From: Agreia pratensis
Lineage (GTDB): Bacteria; Actinomycetota; Actinomycetes; Actinomycetales; Microbacteriaceae
Length of the DNA stretch: 64,000 nt
Assembly: GCF_900177685.1 (NCBI RefSeq)
Contig: NZ_FXAY01000002.1
Location: 558,001 to 622,000, forward strand
Direction: 5' to 3'
In this document: piece by piece, positions 40,601-48,821 of the stretch
How positions within the stretch are numbered: position 1 is the first letter of the stretch
How the letters are laid out: every line of letters starts with the position of its first letter
Notes under the pieces: generated by a model
The model's input: only the letters and a program-made list of their open reading frames with translations
Database searches by the model: none
What the model was told of the DNA's origin: nothing
Made by a program: the position numbers and the translations under genes

Positions 40601-42609
40601 TCCCGTTCGGCACGGTCGTGACCGTCAGCGAGGCGATCCCCACCGGTGCGCCGGCGGACGTCAGCTGGCAGACACCGATCTGGACGATCGACGACGGCAC
40701 CCCGGCCCCGGGCGCCTCGACCACACTGACCATCGGCGATGGATCGACGGTCGCCGTCGATCTGGAGAACCCGACGCTTCAGCTGGTCAATGGCTTCTCG
40801 GTGACGAAGCAGGTGACGGGTGACGCTGCAGCGTCCGTGCCCGACAATTTCGCCTTCACGGTGAACTACACGACGCCCGGCCAAGCTGCCAAGCAGCTCA
40901 CGCTGACGAAGGCCGATTCGGTCAAGACCGTGTCAGGTCTTCCGCAAGGCACAGTGGTGACCCTCTCCGAGGTGGCACCGGGTGAAGCAGCTCCCGACGT
41001 GAAGTGGGGAACACCCGTCTGGTCCGGCCCCGGAGTCACTGCGAACGCCGATGGCACAGCGAGCTTCACGATCGGCGAGACCGCCGTTCAGGTCGTGCTC
41101 ACGAACCCCACGGAGCTTCGTCTCGGGTTCTTCTCGATCACGAAGGACGTCACCGGCCCCGCCGAGGACACGCTGACCCCGGGCTTCACCTTCACCGGCA
41201 CGTACCAGGCGGCGGGCGACACCGTGGCGACGCCGTTCTCCGTGACGAATGGCTCGACCTTCACCAGCCCGGCACTGCCGGCCGGTACGGTCGTGACGCT
41301 CACCGAGAACGCCCCGCAGGGCGGTCTGCCGGAGCTGTCTGGCTGGGCAAAGCCGATCTTCCTGGTCAACGGCCAGCCGATCGGAACAGACGGACCGGTC
41401 ACGATCACGATCGGCGCGGACACCACCGTGGCAGTGACGCTCGAGAACCCCACGACGGTGACCCCGCAGGTCTCGATCGTCAAGGGTGATGTCGTCGCCG
41501 GTGTCTTCCACGACGCCGACACGATGGTCGACGGCGAGTTCTACCAGCCCGGTGAGACCCGCCAGATCAGCATCACGGCGACGAACACGGGAACCGACAG
41601 GCTGCGCCAGGTTGTGCTTCACGATGACACCATCTCGGGTGCAGACATCCAGTCGCTCGTCTGGGCCTTCCCCGACGGCAGCACGGCCGCGGCCAGCGTC
41701 GTCGATGGAGAGCTCACGGCTCGCTGGGACGCGACCTTCGCCCCGGGCACCGCAGAGTGGATGCCCGGCGCGACCATTACGGGAACGGCGACTCTGACGG
41801 TTGCCAACTCGGATGCAGCTGCGCATGTCGACCGCGTGACGGTGGATGCGACGGGATCCGCCACCGGAACCCCGGTCACCGACAACAACGTCTACAACGC
41901 CTACACGGCGGCCATCCAGGTGATCAAGTACGACGGATCGCTCGCCGACCCCGCCGTCAAGGATGCGGCCGGCAACTGGATCGTGCCGGCCAAGCCGCTC
42001 GCCTCTGCTGCGCAGGACGCGAACGACGCCGACCACGCCGTGACCTACCAGCCGGGCAAGGCCAAGCACGTGCGCTGGGTCGTCACCAACACCGGAAACA
42101 CCTGGCTCACCGAGATCAACCTCGCCGACGCGACCCTGTCGGGTCCGAAGATCACGAACTGGACGAGCGATCTCAGCGCGTTCGGTGGATCGAGCTCGTA
42201 CAGCTTCGTGAACGACGGAACCTGGCACGGCATGCTTCCCCCCGGAGCATCGTTCTTCTCGGACGGCACCCTGACTCTCGGTGAGAACGCGTCGCACGCC
42301 GACGACGTCACGGTGGTCGGAACGCCGATCGTTCCCGAGGTCGACGAGAACGGCAAGCCCACGGGCAAGCCCCAGCTCGACGAGAACGGCAAGCCTGTGC
42401 TGTCGCGCAACCCCGATGGAACGCCTCGCACGCTGATCGATCACGACCCGTTCCACGCGGTCACCCCGGCTGGGGCTGTGACGTCGGCACTTCCGAACAC
42501 GGGTCTCGACCTCGGTTCGGGACTGCGGGTCGGTCTGCTGGCACTTCTGACAGCGATCGCGGGTCTCGGCGCCCTGCTGTTCGTGCGTCGGCGCCGGCGC
42601 CAGGAGTAG
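37672..42609 (+). CDS. Large LPNTG-anchored surface protein (SdrD B-type and DUF5979 repeats)
   Basis: A 1645-residue cell-wall protein. After a long signal peptide (about 1-46, ALAAEG), residues 47-120 form a SdrD B-like Ig domain (VYRDFNSNGTFD). A 450-residue beta-propeller-like region follows, then a second SdrD B domain (VWFDADRDGIQDADEP, about 680). Four DUF5979-type repeats (about 815-1270; FEVLKTVTG, FSVTKQVTG, FSITKDVTG) and two DUF11-like domains follow. The C-terminus is LPNTG, hydrophobic helix, RRRRRQE. The TTG at 37672 is chosen because GGAAAG lies 9 nt before it; an upstream GTG would spoil the signal peptide. Adhesion or surface display is likely. Confidence 0.87.
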   Translation: MPINVQKSPRTRGQQRGKAAIALSVVTALVAGGILAGASTPALAAEGSVTGRVYRDFNSNGTFDSGNGAETGIANDKGLGGITVTATDGHDKTWSATTIADGTYSIPVKDSFGSALRVEFTGVPDEYKPASHGTDNGTSVQFASVGDSDVDYGVNAPGDFSQGNPPVVTAIQYSGLSNSDGLSSTPAIVAQPWGTNFNTGTQSQAAGAYPNRIVLATVPEVGSTWGSSFQASTGTLFAAATYKRHAGLGPKGLGGIYRVTGAVNADGSLAPSRSASVDSWFDVSTVVNVGSVPADDAPASAGGRGLGAPNSPAVDADAFAQAGKVGIGSIAVSTDQKSLYFVNLFDKKIYQLDISNPDAEPTLTGNTAGIDLGLTAGQRPWALTVHRNQLFAGYVDSGEQVSVPTSAADADMQLHVKSAPESNLAAWTTVLNGSLGYAKGDTLNKANVSDEERAPILRWNSWVDQWSGAWGSVSRTAWNSPVQDYPQPVLTDIDFDTDGYMTLAMADRTSIQGGNRNYSTNSGDTKYYQTVASGDLLVAAPTATGYALESNGKVGDRPASTNAGNNEGPGGGEYYDDIQGLGQPDPQSKSHHEVALGGLATLAGVDSIVATTYDPLSDVRVTGLNWFQPSTGDVLRGYQQIADAGSSSTPSASGTFQKGGGLAVVQALAQLAPVEIGNRVWFDADRDGIQDADEPAFDGVTVELVNAENEVIGTTTTKNGGEYYFSTTDPALEAAGFVPGSGNYTVRFVKPTTGNAFTDDETFGTVNWSEVRFTTPNVGPDDSIDSDALPNADNSSATIGITLGGPGENDHTYDAGLVADGTLAVVKKISAVGGVAPAGATYTVNLAATDFRGDKLDVGTDAKIVVDPTDDDGKTVTLPVGASATITEGDDARVRNYSVSPTGAVKVTGTRAAPTLITVTNTLVADGYFEVLKTVTGTASTSVSADQKFTVNYTYPGLAEPKTLVVTAGNKAKSDAIPFGTVVTVSEAIPTGAPADVSWQTPIWTIDDGTPAPGASTTLTIGDGSTVAVDLENPTLQLVNGFSVTKQVTGDAAASVPDNFAFTVNYTTPGQAAKQLTLTKADSVKTVSGLPQGTVVTLSEVAPGEAAPDVKWGTPVWSGPGVTANADGTASFTIGETAVQVVLTNPTELRLGFFSITKDVTGPAEDTLTPGFTFTGTYQAAGDTVATPFSVTNGSTFTSPALPAGTVVTLTENAPQGGLPELSGWAKPIFLVNGQPIGTDGPVTITIGADTTVAVTLENPTTVTPQVSIVKGDVVAGVFHDADTMVDGEFYQPGETRQISITATNTGTDRLRQVVLHDDTISGADIQSLVWAFPDGSTAAASVVDGELTARWDATFAPGTAEWMPGATITGTATLTVANSDAAAHVDRVTVDATGSATGTPVTDNNVYNAYTAAIQVIKYDGSLADPAVKDAAGNWIVPAKPLASAAQDANDADHAVTYQPGKAKHVRWVVTNTGNTWLTEINLADATLSGPKITNWTSDLSAFGGSSSYSFVNDGTWHGMLPPGASFFSDGTLTLGENASHADDVTVVGTPIVPEVDENGKPTGKPQLDENGKPVLSRNPDGTPRTLIDHDPFHAVTPAGAVTSALPNTGLDLGSGLRVGLLALLTAIAGLGALLFVRRRRRQE

Positions 42610-42650
42610 CCGAGGCCAGGAGTGACAGGCTTTCGTAGCTGAAAGCGGAG

Positions 42651-42684
42651 GGGCCCAGGGAACGCACGTTCCCTGGGCCCTTTG
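42651..42684 (+). terminator. Terminator of the surface-protein gene
   Basis: A perfect 13-bp stem, GGGCCCAGGGAAC paired with GTTCCCTGGGCCC, loop GCAC, then TTTGCCTT. It also serves the converging helicase gene. Confidence 0.9.
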
Positions 42685-42723
42685 CCTTCGCCTACCGAAG
42701 AGAACCGACAAGCCCTTGCGGCT

Positions 42724-45700
42724 TCAGGATGCGCGAAGTCGAAGCCCCTGCGGCGTGGCTCCGAACCCGGCGGCCTCGAGTGCGCGGCCGATCTCGGTGC
42801 CCACGGCATAGTGCCCGTTGACCTTTTCTACGGTGAGCTTGGCGACGCGGCCGCTGATCACGGTCGCTGCGAGGCTCGCACTCGCGTTCGCGAGTTCGTC
42901 ATCGTTCTGAGCGAACGAGAGCAGCGTCTTGCCTCCCCGTTCGACGTAGAGCACGAGCCGCCCGTCGACGAGCACCACAAGGGCACCGGCTTTGCGGCCG
43001 GGACGATGGCCCGTGCCTCCGGGCCAGGGCAGAGCGGCGCCATAGGCATTGGCCGGGTCTGTCGCGGCCAGCGTTACAGCCCTACCGGTCTCCGCTCTCT
43101 CGCCACCCTTCGCATCGTTCGTTCCATGACGCCGTTCGGCCATCGCTTCGGCCGTGAACGAGCGCAGGCGATCGATCGTGCCGCCGGTGGCGAATTGGGA
43201 TGCGCCGAGCGTCTCGACGAAATATCCGCGACGGGCACGCCCGGTCTCTTCGAAGCCCGAGAGCAGTCGGTACGCGAGCGCGAAGCCACCTACGATGCGC
43301 TCGGCCATGACAGCACCCTTGGTGACCACCCCGTAGCGCTCGAGCAGCATGTCACCGAGCGCGTGCCCCCGAATCGTCGCATCGGTCTCGGGGGCGGGCA
43401 AGAGCGACCAGCGACCGCCGGCGGTGGGCGGACCGACCCGCGTGACCATGGTGGGCCGAGCATAGGAGCGACCCCGGTAGAGCCGTGATCGGGGTGCGCT
43501 GCGCTTGGTGCTGTGCGCGGTCTTGCCACCGCCGGTGAGCGAGCGGAGCGGGGCGAGTGTGTCGTTCGTGATGCGGCCCGCCCACACCAGATCCCACAAC
43601 GCGGTCACCAGCTCTGCATCGTCGACGGCCGAGCCGAGGGCAGTGCTGACCGCGTCTGAGAGAGTGCGGAAGAAGAATGCGCCCCCGCCATCCAGAGCGC
43701 CGAGCACGGCATGCTGCAGCGTCGTCGGTTCGAGCGGTTCGGCGAGAGGAATCGTGAGAGGCGCGGTCTCGGCGAGATGCAGCGCGACCCAGCCGTCGTT
43801 GCCCGGCAGAGAGCCGGCCCCCGACCAGATGACCTCGCCCGTAGCCGTGAGCTCGTCGAGCATGGCGGGGCTGTACTCGCGCACGCGACTGGGCAGAATG
43901 AGGGTCTCCCAGGCGGAGGCGGGAATCGGCACCCCGGCGAGCTGGTCGATGACCGTGGCCACGCCGTCGATTCCGCGCAGGCTGCCGCCCACATGCTGCC
44001 ACGACGGCAGGAAGCGCGCGAGGGTCGTCGTGTCGACGGGTTCGACCTCGTGTCTGAGGGCGGCGAGCGAGCGTCGCCGCAGTCGACGCAGCACCTCGAC
44101 ATCGCTCCACTCGGTTCGCGCAGCGCCCGGAGTGTCTGCGCCGAGCGGCCTGAACTCGCCTTCGAGTACGCGACGGGCGCTTTCGAGCCGGCGCAGCGCA
44201 TCCAGAACGACGGCGGAGCCGAGGCCGTAGCGAGTCGCCGCCTCGGCCACGGTGAACGGCGCGTGAGTGCGCGCATAGCGGGCCACGAGATCGGCCACCG
44301 GGTCGGCGACGGGCTCGATGAACGCGTCGGGAACTCCATAGGGGATGGGGGTGCCTAGGGCGTCTCGCAGCCGACCGGCATCTTCGATGGCGGCCCAGCG
44401 CTGGTCGCCGGCAATGGTGACGATAAGGGCGCGACGCGCGTCGACAAGGCCGGCGAGCAGCTCGGATGCGTGGGGTGCGGCCTCGTCGACGAGCCTCGCC
44501 GTGACCTCGGCCAGAGACAGCGGGCCGAGTACTCGGATGAGATCGGCCACTCCCTCGACGTCGCGGGCCTTGCGCTCGGGGGCGAGTCGCTGCAGCTCGA
44601 GTTCGGTCTGAGCGATGACGCCGGGGTCGAGGAGCTCGCGCAGTTCGGCGCGCCCCAGCAGTTCTGACAGCAGCGTCGGATCGAGGGAGAGCGCGGCGGC
44701 TCGGCGCTCGGCCAAGGGGCTGTCGCCCTCGTAGACGAACGACGCGACGTAGCCGAACAGCAGCGACTTGGCGAACGGCGACGGGTCGTGCGTCTCGGCC
44801 TCGACCACTCGGATGCGACGCGCTTCGAGGTCGCGGGCGAGACCGATGAGTGCGGGCAGGTCGTAGACGTCTTGCAGGCACTCGCGGATGGTCTCGAGAA
44901 TGATAGGGAAGGTGGGGAACTTCCGGGCGACGTCGAGCAGCTGAGCGCTGCGCTGACGCTGCTGCCAGAGCGGTGAACGCTTGCCCGGGTTCTGTCTGGG
45001 CAGAAGGAGAGCGCGCGCCGCATTCTCTCGAAAACGAGAGGCGAACAGTGCCGATCCACCGACTTCTTGGGTGACGATCTGCTCGAGCTCATCGGCCTCG
45101 AAGAGAAACAGCTCGGCGCCGGGAGGCTCGCTCTCGGTGTCGGGCAGCCGCAGAATGATGCCGTCGTCGTTGGCGACGGATGCGCCGTCGATGCCGAAGC
45201 GCTCGCGCAGGCGTGCTCCGATGGCCAGAGACCAGGGGGAGTGCACCTGCATGCCGAACGGCGAGTGCAGAATGACGCGCCAGTCACCCAGTTCATCGCG
45301 GAATCGCTCGATGACGAGCGTCTTATCGCTCGGTACGTGCCCGGTGGCCTCGCGCTGCTCTGTAACAAAGGTGACCAGGTTCGTGGCGGCGCGCTCGTCG
45401 AGTCCGGCGCTCGCGGTCATGCGCGCGGACTCCTTGTCATCTGCCCCTGCCAGCTTGCGCGTGAACTCGCCGATGGCCCGGCCGAGTTCGGCAGGGCGCC
45501 CCTGGCCGTCGCCGCGCCAGAACGGCAGACGGCCCGGCTCACCGAAGGCGGGCGTGACGAGTACGCGGTCGTGCGTGATCTCTTGAATTCGCCAGCTCGT
45601 GGCGCCCAGCGCGAAGACGTCGCCGACGCGCGACTCGTAGACCATCTCTTCGTCGAGCTCGCCCACACGGTTGCCGCCCTTGGCGGTGGATGCAGTACCA

Positions 45701-47424
45701 GAGGCCTGCTCTGTCGCCGCGCCGCCGACCATGAAGACCCCGAAGAGTCCGCGGTCGGGGATGGTGCCACCGCTCGTGACCGCCAGGCGCTGTGCACCGG
45801 GCCGGCCGGTGAGGGTTCCTTCGTCGCGATCCCACACGAGCCGGGGGCGCAGCTCGGCGAATTCGTCGGAGGGGTACCTGCCGGCGAGCAGATCGAGCGT
45901 CGCCTCGTAGGCCGAGCGGGGTAGACCCGCGAAGGGCGCGCTGCGCCGAACGGTGTCGAACCACTCCTCGACATCGATCGGCTCGAGTGCGCAGGCGGCC
46001 ACGGTCTGCTGGGCCAAGATGTCGAGGGGGTTCGTGGGCACGGAGAGCGACTCGATGAGACCCTCTGTCATGCGCAGCGAGGCGACGGCGGAGTGCAGGA
46101 GGTCGGCCCGATGCTTGGGGTACAGGATGCCGCGAGATACCTCGCCGACCTGGTGCCCGGCGCGGCCGACGCGCTGCAGGCCGCTGGCGACGCTGGGTGG
46201 CGACTCGACCTGAACCACGAGGTCGACCGCGCCCATGTCGATGCCGAGTTCGAGGCTCGAGGTGGCGACCACGCAGCGTAGGCGGCCCGTCTTGAGGTCG
46301 TCTTCGATGACCGCCCGCTGCTCTTTCGAGACGGAGCCGTGGTGAGCCCTCGCGAGGATCGGCTCGTCGGCGCCGTCGCCCGCTCGGGCGCTGACACTTG
46401 CCGGGAGACCCTTCGTCTGGCCGGCCTGGCCCATGATCGCGGCGGGCGGGCGCTTCGCGGGAGCCTCGGTCGACTGTTCGAGCCGCTCGAGGTAGATCTC
46501 GTTGAGCCGGGCTGTGAGCCGCTCTGCCAGCCGGCGGGAGTTCGCGAACACGATCGACGAGCGATGGGCCAGGATGCGGTCGACGATGCTCTCTTCGACA
46601 TGGGGCCAGATCGACCCCTGTCCTCCTCCGGAGCCGTCGTCCTCTCGGAGCGCCCCGGCGGCGCTGCCCTCGCGCTCACCGGCCGAGGGCAACGCGGTCA
46701 TGTCGTCGACGGGAACGACGACCCGCAGATCGAACTTCTTGGTCGAGGTGGGCGCCACGATCGTGACGGGGCGTCCGCCGGCGAGAAAGCGAGCCACTTC
46801 TTCGCGCGGGCGCACAGTAGCCGAGAGTCCGATGCGTTGCGCCGGCTTCTCGAGGAGCCCGTCGAGTCGCTCGAGCGAGACCGCGAGGTGCGCGCCGCGC
46901 TTGGTGGCCGCGACGGCGTGCACCTCGTCGATGATGACCGTCTCGACCATCGAGAGTGACTCGCGCGCCGCCGAGGTGAGCATAAGAAAGAGCGACTCGG
47001 GAGTGGTGATGAGAATGTCGGGAGGGTTCTTCGACTGGTTGCGACGGTCTGCCTGCGTGGTGTCGCCGCTGCGCACCCCCACCTGGATGTTCGGTGGCTC
47101 GGTGCCGAGACGCTTCGCTGTCTGTGTGATGCCGACCAGCGGAGAGCGCAGATTGCGCTCGACGTCGACCGCCAACGCTTTAAGAGGAGAGATGTAGAGC
47201 ACGCGAACCCCGGCCTTCGCAGGCGGAGGCTCGGAGGTGAGTCTGTCGATCGACCAGAGGAATGCCGAGAGCGTCTTGCCCGAACCGGTCGGAGCGACCA
47301 CCAGAGCGTTCGACCCTGATGACACGGCCTCCCATGCTCCGAGCTGTGCGGGTGTTGGCGCGCTGAATGCCCCGCGGAACCATTGCTGAGTCGCGGGGGA
47401 GAATCTGTCGAGCACATCGCCCAT
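42724..47424 (-). CDS. lhr: Lhr-type ATP-dependent DNA/RNA helicase
   Basis: A 1566-residue protein matching Lhr (large helicase-related). The N-terminal half has two RecA-like domains: APTGSGKT (Walker A), DEVHAV (DEVH box), SLELGIDMGAVDL and QRVGRAGHQ (motif VI). The C-terminal half holds the long Lhr-specific domains (winged helix, beta-barrel) that make up the remainder. It unwinds RNA:DNA hybrids 3'-5' and belongs to a repair role in mycobacteria. The ATG at 47424 is supported by GAGGA 8 nt before it. Several Gln/Ala-rich linkers occur. Confidence 0.93.
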   Translation of the reverse strand: MGDVLDRFSPATQQWFRGAFSAPTPAQLGAWEAVSSGSNALVVAPTGSGKTLSAFLWSIDRLTSEPPPAKAGVRVLYISPLKALAVDVERNLRSPLVGITQTAKRLGTEPPNIQVGVRSGDTTQADRRNQSKNPPDILITTPESLFLMLTSAARESLSMVETVIIDEVHAVAATKRGAHLAVSLERLDGLLEKPAQRIGLSATVRPREEVARFLAGGRPVTIVAPTSTKKFDLRVVVPVDDMTALPSAGEREGSAAGALREDDGSGGGQGSIWPHVEESIVDRILAHRSSIVFANSRRLAERLTARLNEIYLERLEQSTEAPAKRPPAAIMGQAGQTKGLPASVSARAGDGADEPILARAHHGSVSKEQRAVIEDDLKTGRLRCVVATSSLELGIDMGAVDLVVQVESPPSVASGLQRVGRAGHQVGEVSRGILYPKHRADLLHSAVASLRMTEGLIESLSVPTNPLDILAQQTVAACALEPIDVEEWFDTVRRSAPFAGLPRSAYEATLDLLAGRYPSDEFAELRPRLVWDRDEGTLTGRPGAQRLAVTSGGTIPDRGLFGVFMVGGAATEQASGTASTAKGGNRVGELDEEMVYESRVGDVFALGATSWRIQEITHDRVLVTPAFGEPGRLPFWRGDGQGRPAELGRAIGEFTRKLAGADDKESARMTASAGLDERAATNLVTFVTEQREATGHVPSDKTLVIERFRDELGDWRVILHSPFGMQVHSPWSLAIGARLRERFGIDGASVANDDGIILRLPDTESEPPGAELFLFEADELEQIVTQEVGGSALFASRFRENAARALLLPRQNPGKRSPLWQQRQRSAQLLDVARKFPTFPIILETIRECLQDVYDLPALIGLARDLEARRIRVVEAETHDPSPFAKSLLFGYVASFVYEGDSPLAERRAAALSLDPTLLSELLGRAELRELLDPGVIAQTELELQRLAPERKARDVEGVADLIRVLGPLSLAEVTARLVDEAAPHASELLAGLVDARRALIVTIAGDQRWAAIEDAGRLRDALGTPIPYGVPDAFIEPVADPVADLVARYARTHAPFTVAEAATRYGLGSAVVLDALRRLESARRVLEGEFRPLGADTPGAARTEWSDVEVLRRLRRRSLAALRHEVEPVDTTTLARFLPSWQHVGGSLRGIDGVATVIDQLAGVPIPASAWETLILPSRVREYSPAMLDELTATGEVIWSGAGSLPGNDGWVALHLAETAPLTIPLAEPLEPTTLQHAVLGALDGGGAFFFRTLSDAVSTALGSAVDDAELVTALWDLVWAGRITNDTLAPLRSLTGGGKTAHSTKRSAPRSRLYRGRSYARPTMVTRVGPPTAGGRWSLLPAPETDATIRGHALGDMLLERYGVVTKGAVMAERIVGGFALAYRLLSGFEETGRARRGYFVETLGASQFATGGTIDRLRSFTAEAMAERRHGTNDAKGGERAETGRAVTLAATDPANAYGAALPWPGGTGHRPGRKAGALVVLVDGRLVLYVERGGKTLLSFAQNDDELANASASLAATVISGRVAKLTVEKVNGHYAVGTEIGRALEAAGFGATPQGLRLRAS

Positions 47425-47501
47425 AGGGTCCATCCTCACGCATACCGCCGACAGTGTGTCCTGCGGTGCCGACGGCTGGCCACGTGGGGTAAGAATGGAC
47501 T

Positions 47502-48098
47502 ATGAGCGTGAGAACTCCAGACCCCGATCCCGAGTGGACCCCCGAGGGCAGCAACATCCCGCCCACACCGTCGCAGAACTCGAATCCAGGCTGGCTCAGC
47601 GACGTCGAACTCGCCGAGATCAGACGGCGTCTGCCTCTGCTCTACGTCGAGGCGGTTCCTGTGCGGGTCGACGGTCTTGGTCAGGTGACCGAGGTGGGCA
47701 TGCTGCTTCGGGCCACGCCAACGGGGTCGATCACGCGCACGCTGGTCTCCGGCCGGGTCATGTACGGCGAAACTCTTCGAGATGCGCTCTTCCGCCACCT
47801 CGAGAAGGACCTCGGGCCGATGGCGTTCCCGCAGTTGCCCGCCAGTCCGATTCCGTTCTCGGTCGCCGAGTACTTTCCGCTTCCGGGCGTCACCCAGTTC
47901 TACGATGAGCGCCAGCACGCGGTCTCGCTTGCCTACGTCGTGCCGGTCACGGGAACGTGCGAGCCGCGGCAGGATGCCCTGGAGGTCACGTGGATGTCTC
48001 CGCAGGAAGCTGCGTCTGATGAGCTCTCTGCCGAGTTCGAGGGCGGCCGCGGTTCGCTGCTGCGCGCGGCGCTCGCCTCGGTCGGCCGCCTGATCTAG
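47502..48098 (+). CDS. Nudix-like protein (DUF4916)
   Basis: A 198-residue protein of the NUDIX-fold DUF4916 family in actinobacteria: NPGWLSDVELAEIRRRLPLLYVEAVPVR is the family opening. A true Nudix box (GX5EX7REUXEEXGU) is not seen; the stretch GETLRDALFRHLEKDLG has only part of it. Function unknown. Divergent from Lhr with 77 bp between. Confidence 0.72.
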   Translation: MSVRTPDPDPEWTPEGSNIPPTPSQNSNPGWLSDVELAEIRRRLPLLYVEAVPVRVDGLGQVTEVGMLLRATPTGSITRTLVSGRVMYGETLRDALFRHLEKDLGPMAFPQLPASPIPFSVAEYFPLPGVTQFYDERQHAVSLAYVVPVTGTCEPRQDALEVTWMSPQEAASDELSAEFEGGRGSLLRAALASVGRLI

Positions 48099-48110
48099 CC
48101 TTCGCCCGAA

Positions 48111-48821
48111 TCAGCGGCCACCGGCCGTGCCCGGCGCATCCGACTGCAGAAAGCGATACCGGATGCCGCGGAGCAGGTGCTCGGCGGCTCCGCGATCGGG
48201 CGCGTCCGGCAGCACGCTGGGCATGGATGCGACAGTCTCGAGGCGCTCGCGAACGAGCTCGTGCAGCCGGTCATCGCTCAGCACGGGAAGGTCGTTGAGG
48301 TAGAAGTGCGGATCGGCGACCGCGACAGCGACGCGGCCGGTCGACAGCAGCGCCTGCGCCTGCTCGAGCAGGCGGATCGTGTGCCGGATTCCCTTATGAA
48401 CGCGCCGATCGAGACCGACATTGCCGTGTTCTATCGAGGACTTGCGAGAGCAGGCCCTCTTCCACTGCGCCTTCGCGTAGCCGAGGTAGGCATCCCGCAC
48501 GCTGTCGGTGCCGAGGAACGACTCCCTGATAGCGATGAGTTCGCGACCCGAATCGGTGACGACGTCGTATTCGTCGAGCCAGAGCACCTCGAGGGCCGCC
48601 GGATTCGACGTCAACGCGAGGCGCAGGAACTTCTCGATCTCGTGCAGCGCGCTGTCGGGATCGTGGGTCACCACCGAATCGTTCGGACGGTCGAATGTGA
48701 ACAGAGCATCGGTCGGATGAGCGAACACACCCGACAGGTCGCGATCGCTCTCCGTCGACGCCAGACCGTGCGCCGTCGACCCGACCGCACCGAGCAGCAG
48801 AACGTTCTCGGGCGCGATCAT
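48111..48821 (-). CDS. Nucleotidyltransferase, RlaP-like
   Basis: A 236-residue protein with the minimal nucleotidyltransferase signature GSTAHGLASTESDRDLSGVF (GS...SDxDL, about 13-32), the form found in the RlaP/YcgL (DUF) group. Partner and substrate are not known; members may act on RNA ends. Its ATG overlaps the stop of the CCA-type enzyme gene as ATGA, indicating joint expression. Confidence 0.78.
   Translation of the reverse strand: MIAPENVLLLGAVGSTAHGLASTESDRDLSGVFAHPTDALFTFDRPNDSVVTHDPDSALHEIEKFLRLALTSNPAALEVLWLDEYDVVTDSGRELIAIRESFLGTDSVRDAYLGYAKAQWKRACSRKSSIEHGNVGLDRRVHKGIRHTIRLLEQAQALLSTGRVAVAVADPHFYLNDLPVLSDDRLHELVRERLETVASMPSVLPDAPDRGAAEHLLRGIRYRFLQSDAPGTAGGR

Noticed and set aside
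38413-40884. Long antisense open frame under the surface-protein gene
   Set aside because: It has Arg/Val/Gly-rich composition typical of an antisense shadow, and the plus-strand gene has clear domains.
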